Part shown: positions 34,475 through 46,978 of the stretch, piece by piece
Position numbering within the stretch: position 1 is the stretch's first letter
Layout of the letters: each line of letters begins with the position of its first letter
Program-made: the position numbers and the translations under genes
The notes under the pieces: model-generated
Database searches by the model: none
Seen by the model: the letters and a program-made list of their open reading frames with translations, nothing else
Told to the model about the DNA's origin: nothing
Source of the DNA: Dactylorhiza incarnata
Taxonomy: Eukaryota; Streptophyta; Magnoliopsida; Asparagales; Orchidaceae
Direction: 5' to 3'
Assembly: GCA_033032865.1 (NCBI GenBank)
Contig: JAWHQI010000170.1
Span: 369,001-433,000 of the forward strand
DNA: 64,000 bases

Positions 34475-34510
<36 letters not shown>
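34475..34510. repeat. Poly-G run of 36
   Basis: An uninterrupted run of G residues preceded by TAGA and followed by ATGAATT. The length may be affected by sequencing or assembly. Confidence 0.9.
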
Positions 34511-34511
<1 letters not shown>

Positions 34512-34698
34512 TGAATTACTGTTCAGACTATCCAATAGCCAACAATCAACCAATCAAATTCAAGAAGGAAATTTTTCTTTATGGAATATTAATTGTCCAC
34601 CTTAAAGTGTTATAGATGTCACTGTGATCGCGGGTTGTAAAAATTTTGGCGGTCCGACGAGTAATTGCAAGGATTCAGTGAATTGCACTCCAGGGGGA

Positions 34699-35952
34699 TG
34701 TTGGGTTTTCCTCAAGCGTACACATCAGATTGTGCGCAGCGAAATATATGAAAACCCAAAAGAATAAATGGATCTTGCCAGAACCATGAATCAAAAAATT
34801 GTAGCAATAATAAAATTACCTTTGCGGAGTTGAGTCGATACTCAACCGGATGTTCCAAGAAAAATCTTCTTGAAATCGGAATCCTATTCCGAGTTCTTTC
34901 TTTGCGCTTCCTTCGGCTTTGTCAAGATCTAGTGTAGAAATAAGTCCACACCTCTATAGAAGTCCACACGAGCGTCGAAGAACCCTAGCACCTTGTCACA
35001 CAAGATCTAGGTCGGAGAATGAGAAGGTCCTCTGCGTCCCCCACGGATTACCAGATCCGTACACGGGAGAGGCGGCGGCGGCAGTCGGCTGAGCGGCGGG
35101 GACGAAGAGGAGCGGAACTCTTCCGTCTCTTTCAAGGTCGCGAACCCTTTCGCAAAGTTTCGTCCGACAGAGAAGATTTGATCTTCTCCTTACTGGAAAC
35201 CTAAATCTGGCCTATTTATACCCGTAGATATAAAGCAGATAATGTCCCGCTATTCGCAGACCCAAAATAGGAGTTAAAAGGAAATCGGGCCGTGAACAGA
35301 TTTATTGAGTCATTACGACTAATTCGTCGAAACACTTTCTACGGGTTCTTCGAGACATCACGATAACTCTCTAAAAGTCACGACGAATTCGTCGAAACCT
35401 TTTCAACGGATTCATCGAAACACAACGACGAAGTGTCGAGTCCCACACGACGAATACAGGTTCGTCGAGACATAACGATGATTCATCGAGTCCCACTCGA
35501 CGAATTCGGATCGTTGAGATACCTCAATCACTCGAAACGTCACGACGAATTCGTCGAAACCCTTTCGACGGATTCGTCGAGACATTACAACGAATCGTCG
35601 AGTCATCACGATATCAATCGTCGGATCGTCGAGTCATCACTTTGACTCTCGACGAAATCGTTGAGATATCTTTATGACACTGATCAAAAGTCGATATTCG
35701 CAATATCTCCTTGTGATCCCGACGACATGCTCCATACAATATACACTATATCTAGGAGCAATTAATCGAACCACCAATACTCTAATTAGTCTTAGGATTG
35801 GTCATTCACTCATATCCAATATGAGCAAGACCAACACAATTTTTTTCTTCAATTTTTCCAAACGCTCTTATGTGCGACTTTATAGGCTCATATCGCGTTG
35901 GCAGTGAGACTAACTGCTTGATTTCTTCCGGATCACTGCAGAAACTCCAACA
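34699..35952. mobile_element. Solo LTR, 1254 bp
   Basis: Begins TGTTGGGTTTTCC and ends AACTCCAACA, with the exact 5-bp duplication GGGGA at 34694-34698 and 35953-35957. No primer site, polypurine tract or second LTR lies next to it, so it most likely results from LTR-LTR recombination. The orientation is not certain. Confidence 0.88.
35320..35665. repeat. Palindromic GACGAATTCGTC repeats inside the solo LTR
   Basis: Many imperfect copies of the word CGACGAATTCGTCGAAAC, some as perfect 12-bp palindromes (for example near 35382 and 35542), are arranged head-to-tail with CGACGGATTCGTCGAGAC variants. Confidence 0.8.
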
Positions 35953-35957
35953 GGGGA

Positions 35958-36048
35958 TACCCTAGAGCAACCTACAGTTGCACCCATTCTACACTTTCTT
36001 TTATTAATGCAAAACTTTGCAAGTCAATTACCAGGTTATGCTTCTAAT
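35958..36048. other. Short spacer between solo LTR and copia 2
   Basis: About 90 bp of flanking sequence, with the copia 2 target copy CTAAT at 36044-36048. Joined across the solo LTR with 34620-34693 it leaves a short open + strand frame with several cysteines (GCKNFGG, CKDSVNC); I could not assign it to a family. Confidence 0.3.
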
Positions 36049-36925
36049 TGTTGGAAACGCGATATGGGCACGACACTACACTTGCGAGACCTCTCCGGCA
36101 AGCACGACACCTCTCGTACGCACCCTTCAATTCAGCGAGCACTCGACCCGCGAACACTACCACCTTGCGCCGAGCACTTCCCACGGCAAGTACTCCACTC
36201 GCACACCACTCCTTTTCGGCGAGATGTCAACCCGGCGAGATGACCACCTCCCTTCCTCGGCGAGCACCTTCAAGCCGCGCGAGATCCTACAATTCGCGAG
36301 CTCCAACTTCTCCCGACAGAAAAACACAACCTTCGAACGGCGAGCACCCCTTCACTACTTCCTGCCGCAAAATGTCTCCGGCGAGATCACTCACAACACC
36401 CCACTCCGGCGAGATGAGCGAATGCTCAGCAGCGAGCACCGGCGAGATCAACTTGGCGAGATGGCTGTACTCCTTCAGGCGAGAGGGCTGCTCCGGCAAG
36501 CTGAGGTGGCGAGAAGGACTCTTCCTGCGGGGAGAATATATATATGTGTGGGCGAGAGGGGCAGCCGGCGACTTCTCCTGCGAGAGGTGGCGGCGAGAGA
36601 GCTTCTCCTGTAGCGAGACGGGAGAGGAAGTAGCGAGAATAAAACCTTCCTGCGGGAAATAAATAATCTCTTCTCACTCTCTCTCTATAACCTCTCTCTC
36701 TCTCTCTTAAAAAACTGCCACAAGAAAACAAAGCCTCTCCAAATTCTATTCACCGCAACTTTCAAACACAAATACAAGGCATATTTATAGGCAAGGAAAC
36801 ACACACCTACTTTCTCACTCCGCATTAAATGCGCACTATCTCTCCTCTATTTAATTAATACAAAATTCTAATAAACTTAAAATAAAACAAACCGTTGACC
36901 AAGTCAACAATAAACAAAACCAACA
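36049..36925 (-). repeat. 3' LTR of copia 2
   Basis: 877 bp, TGTTGGAAACGCG...ACCAACA. The TATA box is near 36782-36790 on the minus strand (CTATAAATA). It contains (CT)n runs near 36680-36710. Confidence 0.92.
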
Positions 36926-36934
36926 AACTCCCCC

Positions 36935-39900
36935 TCAAACTTGGCAGCACATGCCGAGTTTGCCTTTGAGCTTCACGAACGTCTCCACCTTCAAAGCCTT
37001 AGTGAAAATATCCGCGACCTGCTCTCCGGTAGGGCAATACACGACCTCCACGGTCTTCTGCTCTACTTGCTCACGAAGGAAATGATACCTCGTCTCGATG
37101 TGCTTGCTCCTCCCATGCAGCACCGGGTTCTTCGCGAGCTGGATGGCCGATCCACTAACACTGTCGTTGGCCCTTCCTGTCCATGATGCAACTCCTCCAA
37201 TAGGTTCCTCAGCCAGATGGCTTGGCAGGTACATGCTGCAGCTGCTATGTACTCCGCCTCACAAGAAGATAAGGCTATCGTAGCCTGCTTCTTGGAACTC
37301 CATGAGAACGCCGCGGTTCCCATATGAAATACATATCCGAAAGTGCTCTTCCGGTCATTCACGTCACCACCATAGTCGCTATCCGAGTAGCCGACTAACT
37401 TCAACTCCTCTCCAGTGGAGTACATCAGACCATGACCTCTCGTCCCGTTCACATATCTTAGGATCCTCTTCGCAGCCGTGAAGTGATCCTGCTTTGGCTC
37501 CTCCATGTACCTGCTCACTACTCCAACAGCGTACATAATGTCTGGTCGGGTAAAGGTCAGGTAGCGTAGGCTTCCCACCAAACTTTTGAATAGCGTGGAG
37601 TCGACCGCTCCTTCCTTGGAGTCCTTCCTCAGCTTCAGCCCTGCATCAGCGGGAGTGGAGATAGCCTTGCTATCCTCCATCCTGAACTTCTTCAAGATCT
37701 CCTCCGCGTACTTCTTCTGCGAGATGAAGATCCCATCTCCTCTCTGCTGCACATCCACTCCTAAGAAGTAGTTGAGTTCTCCCAAGTCAGTCATCTCGAA
37801 CTCTTTCTTCATCATCTTCTTGAACTCTTCGAACATGGCCGGATTGTTCCCGGTGAATATCATGTCGTCTACGTACAAGCATACGATCATGATGTCACCA
37901 TTCTCTTCCACCTTCAGATACAAAGCATACTCGTAGGGACACTTCCTGTAGCCGTGCTTATGAAGGTATGCATCTATCCTTCCATTCCATGCGCGAGCCC
38001 CTTGCTTCAAGCCATATAGCGCCTTGTTCAACTTGCACACCTTCCTCTCTTGCCCCCTCACTTCATATCCAGGAGGCTGCTCGATGTACACATCTTCCTC
38101 CAAGTAGCCATTGAGGTAGGCCGACACCACGTCCATCTGCGAGACCTTCCACCCATGGTGAGCTGCCAGTGCGATGATCAACATGATGGTGTCAATCCTT
38201 GCCACTGGGGCGTAGACCTCGTCATAGTCCACTCCTTGGACTTGCCTATAGCCCTTTACGACGAGTCTCGCCTTGTGCTTCTCCACAGCTCCTTCTTTGT
38301 TCTTCTTCACCTTATAGACCCACTTCACCCCGAGGGGTTTGTGGCCTGCGGGTGGATCAACCAACTTCCAAGTATCATTCTTCTTTATGAAAGCCATCTC
38401 AGCATCCATCGCCATCCTCCAAGATTTCTCCTGGGCTGCTTCATCATAGGAGTGCGGCTCGCAATCTGCCAACAAACAATATAAAGAAAAATTGTTAAGT
38501 GTCGGCGCCGTCTCCTCATAGATCTCCTCCATCCTTCTCATCCTAGGTTGAGGACGATCATCCTTGCTTCCACTAGTGCTTGCTCCACTAGAACTTCCTC
38601 CACTTGAGTTGGGAGTGCGAGCTCCCCCTGAACCTCCACTCGGTGGTGATGGTGGCTCCACTCCACCATCCTCGGTCCCAGCCTCATGACCACCTTCATC
38701 TTCATCCTCGAAGAACATTCCCTTCATGCTCCTCGTCTTCTCATCCCAGCTCCAACTGCTGCCTTCTTCAAACACCACGTCTCTCGAGACGATGACCTTC
38801 TCTGTCACCGGGTTGTAAAGCTTGTAAGCCTTGCTCTCCAGAGCGTAGCCAACAAAGATACACTTCTCGCTCCTATCGTCGAGCTTCTTCCTTCTCTGTT
38901 CCGGGATGTGAGCATGAGCTACACACCCGAAGACCCTTAGGTGCTTCACGCTTGGCTTCCAGCCACTCCATGCTTCAAACGGCGTCATGAACTTCACGCT
39001 CTTTGTGGGACATCTGTTCAGTAGATACACTGCACACTGCACTCCTTCCGCCCAGAAACTCTTCGGTAGCCCCTTCTCCTTCACCATGCTCCTCGCCATG
39101 TTCATGATGGTGAGGTTCTTCCTCTCTGCCACTCCGTTCTGCTGCGGTGAGTACGCCGCCGTCAGCTGGTGTGAGATCCCATTCTCCTTGCAGAAAACAT
39201 CAAACAGCCTCGAGGTGTACTCCCCACCCCGATCTGTCCTCAGCACCTTCAGTGGCTGACCACTCTCCTTCTCCGCCATCGCCTTGAACTCCTTGAACTT
39301 GTCAAGTGCCTCAGCCTTCTCCTTCAAGAAATACACCCAACACTTCCGACTGAAGTCATCCGTGAAGGTTATGTAGTATCTGCTTCCGCCCACTGAGGTG
39401 GTCTCAAACGGACCCGCAATGTCCGAGTGAACCAGTTCAAGCTGCCTCCTTGCTCTCCAGGACTTCCCTCCTTCAAAACTCTGCCTCTTCTGCTTCCCCT
39501 TCGTGCAAGCTTCACACACCTTCTGAGGTGGTGAGATCATTGGCAGATCTGTCACCATCCTTGAGTTAGATAGCAGCTTCAACCCCGTGAAACCCAAATG
39601 GCCCATCCTATGGTGCCATAGCCATGCTTCTTCCTCTTCCTCCGTTCTCGCGAGACAAGCTGTCTCTCGAGCATCCATCTTCAGCGTGAAGAGACGGTTC
39701 GCCGTCATCTCCACCTTCACTACTTCCTTCCCTTGACCATTCTTCATTGCCAGAGACCCATCCTTCATTTGGACGCAGTAGCCTCTCTCCACTAACTGCC
39801 CAATGCTCAAGATGTTGGTCTTCAACCCTGGCACATAGTACACATCGTTCAGGTGTACTCTCTCCCCGTTCAGCTTCGTCTCTACCAAACCCTTTCCTTC

Positions 39901-41049
39901 CAAGGAGATCTTTGACGCATCCCCGAAGCTAACCTCACCCCCAATGGGTTCAAGGTTTGTGAACATCTCTCTATTCCCACACATGTGGTTGCTCGCCCCT
40001 GTGTCCAGGTACCACACTTCACTTCTCCCTTCTTCCGCACCTCAGTAGGTTAGGAACATCATCGGGTTTCCACCCCCAGCATTGTTTTCATTATTCCTAG
40101 CCTCCGCATAGTGGTTAGCTTCTTCTCTCTTCCTCGGACTCCAGCAGTCGTAGCTCATATGCCCATACTTGTTACAATTGTAACATTGTATCTGGGACAT
40201 ATCACCTCGGCCTCTTCCACGGCCTCTTCCTCTTCCTTCTTGCCATCCTCCTTGAGGTCGCTCCGCCTCTCTTTGAAAATTTTGGTTCCTTCCTTGATCT
40301 CTACCTCCTCTTCTTCCTCTACCTCTTCCTTGGTGACCTCGACCACGCTGGCCGCCTCCTCTTCCTGAACTTTCCCCAAAGTTCAACTGGGTCTGGAGTG
40401 CTTTTCCCAAGCCACTCGCTTCTTCGTCATCCTGCAACATTCTGTACTCATGAGCTTGCAAAGAGCCTACAAGCTCGTCAACGGCCATCACGCTGAGGTC
40501 CTTCGATTCTTCGATCGCCACCACTATATGGCGGAACTTCTTGGCCATAGATCTCAGCAACTTCTCCATGAAGCTCACATCTTCGATCGTCTCCCCATTT
40601 CTCTTCATCTCGTTTGTGAGCGTCCGCAGATGGGTCACATAGTCACCAACCTTCTCGGTGCTTTGCATCTTCGTCACTTCATACTCCGCACGGAGGGACT
40701 GTAGCTTCACCTTCTTTGCCTTCTCAACCCCTTGCATGGAGCGTTGCAACACCTCCCATGCTTCCTTAGAGGTTCTCGCGTCTGAGATCTTCTCGAAGGT
40801 CGCCTCGTCAACCCCTTGGTATAACAAGAACAAAGCCTTCTTGTCCGCCTTCCTTGCCTCTCTAAGTGTTGTCTTCTGGGCATTAGTCAACGTCGCCTCT
40901 ACTGCAGCCGTGTGCTCCTCACACCCATTCTCCTATACATCCCACAACTCCTTGGAGGCAAGTAGCACTTTCATCTGTATGCTCCAGTTCCCATAGTTGG
41001 TCTTCGTCAGCTTGGGGACTTGCCCCGGCATAGCTCCGCTCGTCTCCAT
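36935..41049 (-). pseudogene. Copia 2 Gag-Pol with stops and a frameshift
   Basis: The frame starts at 41049 (METSGAMPGQVPKLTKTNYG, ELWDV) and hits an early stop near 40933. Gag continues to 40042 with CYNCNKYGHMSYDC. A second stop separates it from 37063-40017: protease [13 protein letters not shown], integrase [13 protein letters not shown] and [44 protein letters not shown] and [11 protein letters not shown], RNase [17 protein letters not shown] frameshift near 37150 puts the last 70 residues ([28 protein letters not shown]) in another frame. Catalytic residues remain, so decay is recent. It cannot make its own full polyprotein. Confidence 0.9.
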
Positions 41050-41112
41050 CACTTCACTCCTCAAACCTTCCGAGTCACCGGCAAAGGTTTGCAACCTGGC
41101 TCTGATACCACT

Positions 41113-41412
41113 TGTTGGAAACGCGATATGGGCACGACACTACACTTGCGAGACCTCTCCGGCAAGCACGACACCTCTCGTACGCACCCTTCAATTCAGC
41201 GAGCACTCGACCCGCGAACACTACCACCTTGCGCCGAGCACTTCCCACGGCAAGTACTCCACTCGCACACCACTCCTTTTCGGCGAGATGTCAACCCGGC
41301 GAGATGACCACCTCCCTTCCTCGGCGAGCACCTTCAAGCCGCGCGAGATCCTACAATTCGCGAGCTCCAACTTCTCCCGACAGAAAAACACAACCTTCGA
41401 ACGGCGAGCACC
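41113..41412 (-). repeat. 5' LTR of copia 2, left part
   Basis: Matches the first 300 bp of the LTR at 36049 and ends at the CACTA insertion site. The ACC at 41410-41412 is one target copy. Confidence 0.92.
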
Positions 41413-42367
41413 CACTACTAGAAAATAGGCTTTTAGTGACGAAATATTTGTGACGAAGTATTTTTCGTTACTAAAAATATGTTTTTTGTGACGAAATTAG
41501 AGGTTGGTCACTAAATAATAGTTTTCAATTAATTAGTGACTAAAATAAATATTTGGTCACTAAAATATTTTTTTAGTGACCAAAATAATATTTAGTCACT
41601 AAAAATTAATTTTTTGTGACCAAGTTATATTTCGTCACTAAATAATTCTATTTAGCGACGAAAATATAATGTGTCACAAAAAAAGACAATTTATAATTTA
41701 AAATTTGAGATCTCTCCATAAAATTCATTGAATCACGCGCGTATTCCATTTCGGCACCGCTCTTCCACAGACGAGTTCTAGCCCTAATTAAGCGATTTCC
41801 TTCAGCTCATCATTTTTCGCCTCTCGACGACGAGCCCTCTTTGTTCCCTCTCGCCGACGAGCCCCCTTCAACTCCCTCGACGACCTCCGCTCGATCCAAC
41901 ACCTTCTCGATGACGACGAGCGCTCTCCCTCTTGACTACGTCCTCCGCTCGATCTGACAACACCAACCCTCTCGACGACGACAACCTCCGCTCGATCAAA
42001 GGGGTAAATAGATTTAATTGAAAATATTAGTCAGTACTAGATTAAATTGAAAATTTTTGTTACCTATAAATTGAACCTCATCTACTAAGCGAAAATTTAT
42101 ATTTCATAACTTAGCTACAAAATAATTACATTTTTATACTTAATGACTCGGCTGGATTAGCGCCACCTTTTCTAGAAACTCAGTAGCCCCAAAAATAAAC
42201 CTTCTTATTTGAGTCTCGGCGGTATCTGAGTCACTCTTCTTGTACAATAAAAATGAAAACAAAAGAACAACAAATAAATTATGAAACCCCTAACTGATGA
42301 TTTTTTTTAGTGACCAATTATATTATAGTCACTGTTAATAATATGTTAAATATTTTTTTCCAGTTTT

Positions 42368-42757
42368 TTAATTCCCTCGGTATAGACATTTCGACCAACG
42401 CGGCAACGCCTCTAATTTTACTTTCCCCCCTTCTTGCCATCGATCCTGAGGGCACGAATGCACGATCTCCTCTTCATTACCAACATTCCAGTACTTAGGG
42501 CACGAATGAACGATCTCCTCTTCAAAGTTCTCTCCCGATCTTAACATTTCGCTCCGCGCCTCTTCTAGCCGGCATTCTCGTGCCCTAACAGAAGACGTTC
42601 TCACGCCCGACCTCCCCCTTCCAGAAGCCTTCCGGTAAGCGACGTTCTCGCGTCCAATCTCCTTCCAACGTCTCTTCTTGCCGGCGTTCTCGCCGGCGTT
42701 CTCGTGCCCGATCTTTTCTTCAAGTTGAGGTATTATTGCTAACTTTCTCTCTTTCAA
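42368..42757 (-). other. Unidentified 129-codon ORF inside CACTA
   Basis: Basic, R/E/K-rich frame (ENAGENAGKKRRWKEIGREN). No family recognised. On the opposite strand the same DNA reads as a UTR-like, pyrimidine-rich leader, so the ORF may be chance. Confidence 0.2.
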
Positions 42758-43168
42758 AGTTTTAGGTTAAGCATTTCATTTGATGACATGGCCGGCCTGT
42801 TAGGGATCTTCCCTCCGGTGTTCTAATTCGATTCAATCGACATTCTTTCACGATTCTTTCACCACCAACAAATTGTCGATCTTTACATTCTAACTACTGT
42901 AAAAAATCTATAGGAACTTACACTGTGCATATATCAATTAAGGTAGTACCCTCAACTTATGCATCTCATCATGTACTTTCGATAATGAATTTCTGTTAGG
43001 TTTACCTAAAATTATGGTTACCAAAATTTTCTTGGCATTCGGCAGCGGCATTGTACAGAGAAAGAGTGATGTATATGTGAAACTCCTTCAAGCATGTAGA
43101 TAGATCCACTCCCACTTACTGAATACATTGACTTCGGTTTTGATTGCCAAATGACTGAACTAATTTTG

Positions 43169-43270
43169 TAGAAACAATCACATAAAGATCCTGATTCTTT
43201 GACTGAAATGGTGAAAATGATGTTGGCATTTAAATTTCTACTCGGAACTCACACTGGCAAATTCAAATTA
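43169..43270 (+). other. Exon-like segment inside CACTA (a)
   Basis: Starts after TTTTGTAG and ends before GTAAGT. It reads KQSHKDPDSLTEMV, KMMLAFKFLLGTHTGKFKL without a stop. Consensus splice signals on both sides and a hydrophobic/basic composition suggest a real exon, but I cannot name the protein. The 50 bp following resemble 42940-42990, implying a local duplication. Confidence 0.35.
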
Positions 43271-45895
43271 GGTAAGTACCCTAAACTTATGCATCACATC
43301 CTATGCTTTCGATAATGAATTTGTATGGAGTAATTGTAATTTGTGTGTGCTTACTTTCTTCAGACATCATAAATATTTTAATGATGGTTACTGGAATTGA
43401 TTTAAAATTAACACTAAATCATTAAGTTCTGTAACAAAATTTAACACTTTGAAATGCAAGCGTCCGATGAAAGTAGATTGTCGAGCAATAGTCGACAATC
43501 CATACCCATGTCGACAATTAATGATCAACAAACTAAATAATTTTTTGGAATCTAAATTTTTGGAATCTTGCCACCTCATAATTTCTCTCTTTATGAGATG
43601 ATTAGGAGTATTTTTTGGCCTATGAATCTGCTTTAACATCAAACATAATTTCTGATTGATCAAGAGGTAAATTTAATATATAAATATATATGCATGAGAG
43701 ATGCATTTCCTGTCTTATGAAGGGGTGGATAGAAGCTATGTATCTCCTTTGAGCCTAAATGTTGACTTGAAGGTCGGTCAAAAATAATATCAGCAAAACC
43801 AGATTATATGTACACTGCCTTATTTTAAAGTTAAGCTGTCAAAAGCTTAGAAATCAAATTTGAACGTATACAATCACCACCCTCAATAGAACACTGGGTG
43901 TAGAAGATTGTGATAGTTTTTTAGTTAAAAAAAAAAAGATTTTGACTACAGCCTCGTTTCGTCCAAACCAAACGGTGGAAAAAAAGATACAATAAATGCA
44001 TACGAACAATTTAAAAAAATTTAAATGTAAATTTATGTAACCATGAGTACATATAGTGACTAACAAATTTTTGAACACTGATAAAACTAAATTAATTTCA
44101 TGTTTTACCAAGTTTTGGATTGAGACGAAATAATCTGAAATGGTAGATTGAACAAAACAGTTTGGTTCAACTTGTTAGTTTTAACCATCTAATGTAAATT
44201 AAAAAAAAATCCTCTTACCACCTATGTCTCTCTTAACTTTGTTTTCAAATTCCGGTTTTTGAGTGGTAACGTCATATTATCAAAGTCATATTAACATGTC
44301 GTATTAATAGTTATTAGTACGATAAACATTTTATGCAATTATCAAAGTCTATGCACAATTCTGCAGTGTAAAATTACTGGAAGGCGACACCATAATCATG
44401 GGCTCTAATTGAAATCAATATTAAAAAAACATTCTTGAATTTTTTAAATGTTATCCTACCAACTAGAGAAGATAAAGATGGTCACACTACTTGAAATAAA
44501 GAGGATTAATTTTTTATCAATAGTTGTTATTTATGCAGTACCCACCGAGTTGAATCAGAAATGCGGCGAGGGAATTACCACACTACTTGAAATAAAGATG
44601 ATGAGAATAAAACTAGCCTTTCTTCAGCAAGGGACCACTTCTTTCCGTTCTTTTCATGAGAAGTGCCATTAGGAACACCCTTAAAAAATGTAACCAAATA
44701 AAAACAAGTTAGAATTTAAAGGAACTAAAAGGATAAACACCAAATTTGGTCGAAAACTGCACTTACCATTCTGTTGCGCCTTCCACTTGATTGATGTCCC
44801 AGCTATGTTAGTAGTTCAGCCGTCAAAGAACCTGCTTGTAGATGAGAAGATTGATGTTAGTAGCTATGTAAAAAAGTAAATATATTCCATCTTCACTTTA
44901 CTGCCAAGAAAAACAACTATGAATAGATCGACATATGTAACTATTAATTTAAATGAACTTAATTTTAGTTGGGTCAAGTGACAATCATCAGAAAGACTCT
45001 ATTTGTAGATAAAATAATATTCTTAATAATGCAACATGCCCACCACAGAATATATCAATCAAAATTGGGTATTCCTATCAAGTCAATTAAGCAGAACAAT
45101 TTCTTAATTAAGATGCTTCAATGTAAACCTAATTTTGACAGGAACTAAATGAAAGAGTAGTAAATGACTAGCTCACCCAACTCCTCACAACCATCAGAAA
45201 ACAGTTAAATAAAGCAACTCAGAAATGTTTATACACTCTGTCTTATAAAATATAATTAGAACTTAGCTAACCTATGTAGACATAAGCAATCTTTTCCTAT
45301 TTAGATCGAATTGCACATAAATTTCCGCAGCACTTCATTAAAGTTCCTTAGGAGTTTTAGAAGTTGTGTCTAACAATCAATCATCATCATAATCTTCCAT
45401 TCAATTTTGTCGAGACTTACCCGAGGTATTATACCTAAACAAGGCATGCGATTTATTGTTTTTTTTTTGCTTCATCTTTGGTGGAAACATGATCATTATG
45501 GGCTTCAAGTTTATGGCTTCCTGTTTTGGTTTATTTTTGTTAATTCATATTTTTAATTATGTGCATCATTTTTGTTACATTATGTAAAATGGTCCATAGC
45601 ACTAAGACTAATTTATGTCTCAATACTGAGAGAAGTGATTTATTTAATTTTTATCCTGTAACAATATCATGCATGTAGATCAAACTTCATCTTGCCCGTG
45701 ATTTTATGAAGAAAATAGGTTCTTATGATTAAAGTAGAGAAATGTAAGCATGTGGCATCATTCAAACCCATATATATCATCATGAATATCAGTGTCAAAA
45801 TTCTAAATTTGATCAATCACGTGAATTATTTTGCACTATTGGTATCAAGTTCTTGCTCCATATAGATTATAGACAATGGTATTTATGATACAGGT

Positions 45896-45940
45896 CACAC
45901 ACACACACACTCACACACACAGATATATATATATATATCT
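45896..45940. repeat. (CA)n and (AT)n microsatellite
   Basis: CACACACACACTCACACACACA followed by an AT run, directly upstream of exon-like segment b. Confidence 0.85.
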
Positions 45941-45956
45941 TTATTTATGTGATCAG

Positions 45957-46212
45957 GTGGGAATGGGAGAAGCAGATGCAGCTCACTCAACAGAGGCATC
46001 AATTGAAAGAGATCAGATTCGAAAAAGAACTTGATCATGTTCACCGGCGACAGCATGATGAGTCGTCGTCGGCGGTAGCCTTCTGGATAACAATGCCGAC
46101 CAACTCCATTTCTGCCATTATCTCACAATCGACAGTAGCACTGCATCAGAACTCCATAATTCTTGATGACACCTACCATGTCTCAAGAGCCCTCATCCAG
46201 GAGAAGATTGAG
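45957..46212 (+). other. Exon-like segment inside CACTA (b)
   Basis: Between an acceptor (GATCAG) and a donor-like GTACTT the frame is open: WEWEKQMQLTQQRHQLKE, IRFEKELDHVHRRQ, then AVAFWITMPTNSISAIISQS and DDTYHVSRALIQEKIE. The first half is an amphipathic, glutamine-rich coiled coil. Function unknown. Confidence 0.35.
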
Positions 46213-46571
46213 GTACTTTGAAATTTTTGTACTTCATATGATATAATTAGGTGATCTAGTCATGAAATATGATTATTGATACTAGAAAATCATTAATAAA
46301 TACTTAATGAATAAAACTATCTTTTTTGTCATTTGACTATGATTAAATAATATCCTCATGATTAGCAACAACAACACCAGGAACTGGTGGAAAGAACAGC
46401 TGGTGCCGGCCTAGAAAATAGAATATGTCTGTGTGTATTATATGAACTTGTATTGATCCAAATCAACTATTTCCAGAGAATATATGTATGGAATTGAGGC
46501 ACTGAATTAATAAATTAATCTCCCTTTTTTGTAGTTTAAATATTTTATTGATAACTTGGTTTGCATGCTAG

Positions 46572-46978
46572 AGCAGGAAACACCAATCCCACATCCACAA
46601 GAGACAGAATGGCTAAAGTACTCATATTGGTCACCTCTCTTACATACAGGTCTTTCATTTCCTTTTCCCTCTAGATCAAGTAGATGATTTTACAATTATT
46701 TCTATGTATTTATCATTTACTATTGGTTGATGCTATTTTTATGTAGCTGCATGTCTTAATGTGGATGAGTTGCAGATGGAGATTATAGATGGCCGGAGGG
46801 AGGGGATGGAGATCGGCCGGAGTTGGTCGTACGGGACAGGGCTCCTCAGGAAGTTGCTCGCCGAGATGCAAAAAGAAGGTTGCGTTCTGTTACAACCTTC
46901 AACTGATGATGGACAAGTGCAAGACCTTCGCCGGCCATGAGACCTCGGGCCTGAGAACTTTTTCTTCAGTATAGATAT
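46572..46978 (+). other. Exon-like segments inside CACTA (c)
   Basis: 46572-46650 is open after a TAG acceptor (QETPIPHPQETEWLKYSYWS) and ends before GTCTTT. A further segment from 46748 follows a TGTAG acceptor (ACLNVDELQMEIIDG). Frames remain open for 150-230 bases. These could be successive exons of a captured gene; no family recognised. Confidence 0.3.

Noticed and set aside
36044..36110. Duplicate of 41113 sequence as a segmental gene duplication
   Set aside because: Explained by the paired LTRs of copia 2 with CTAAT target duplication.
36048..36662. 204-codon ORF, serine/arginine rich, partly repeated at 41112 and 47581
   Set aside because: Located inside the copia 2 LTRs; repeated only because LTRs are direct repeats.
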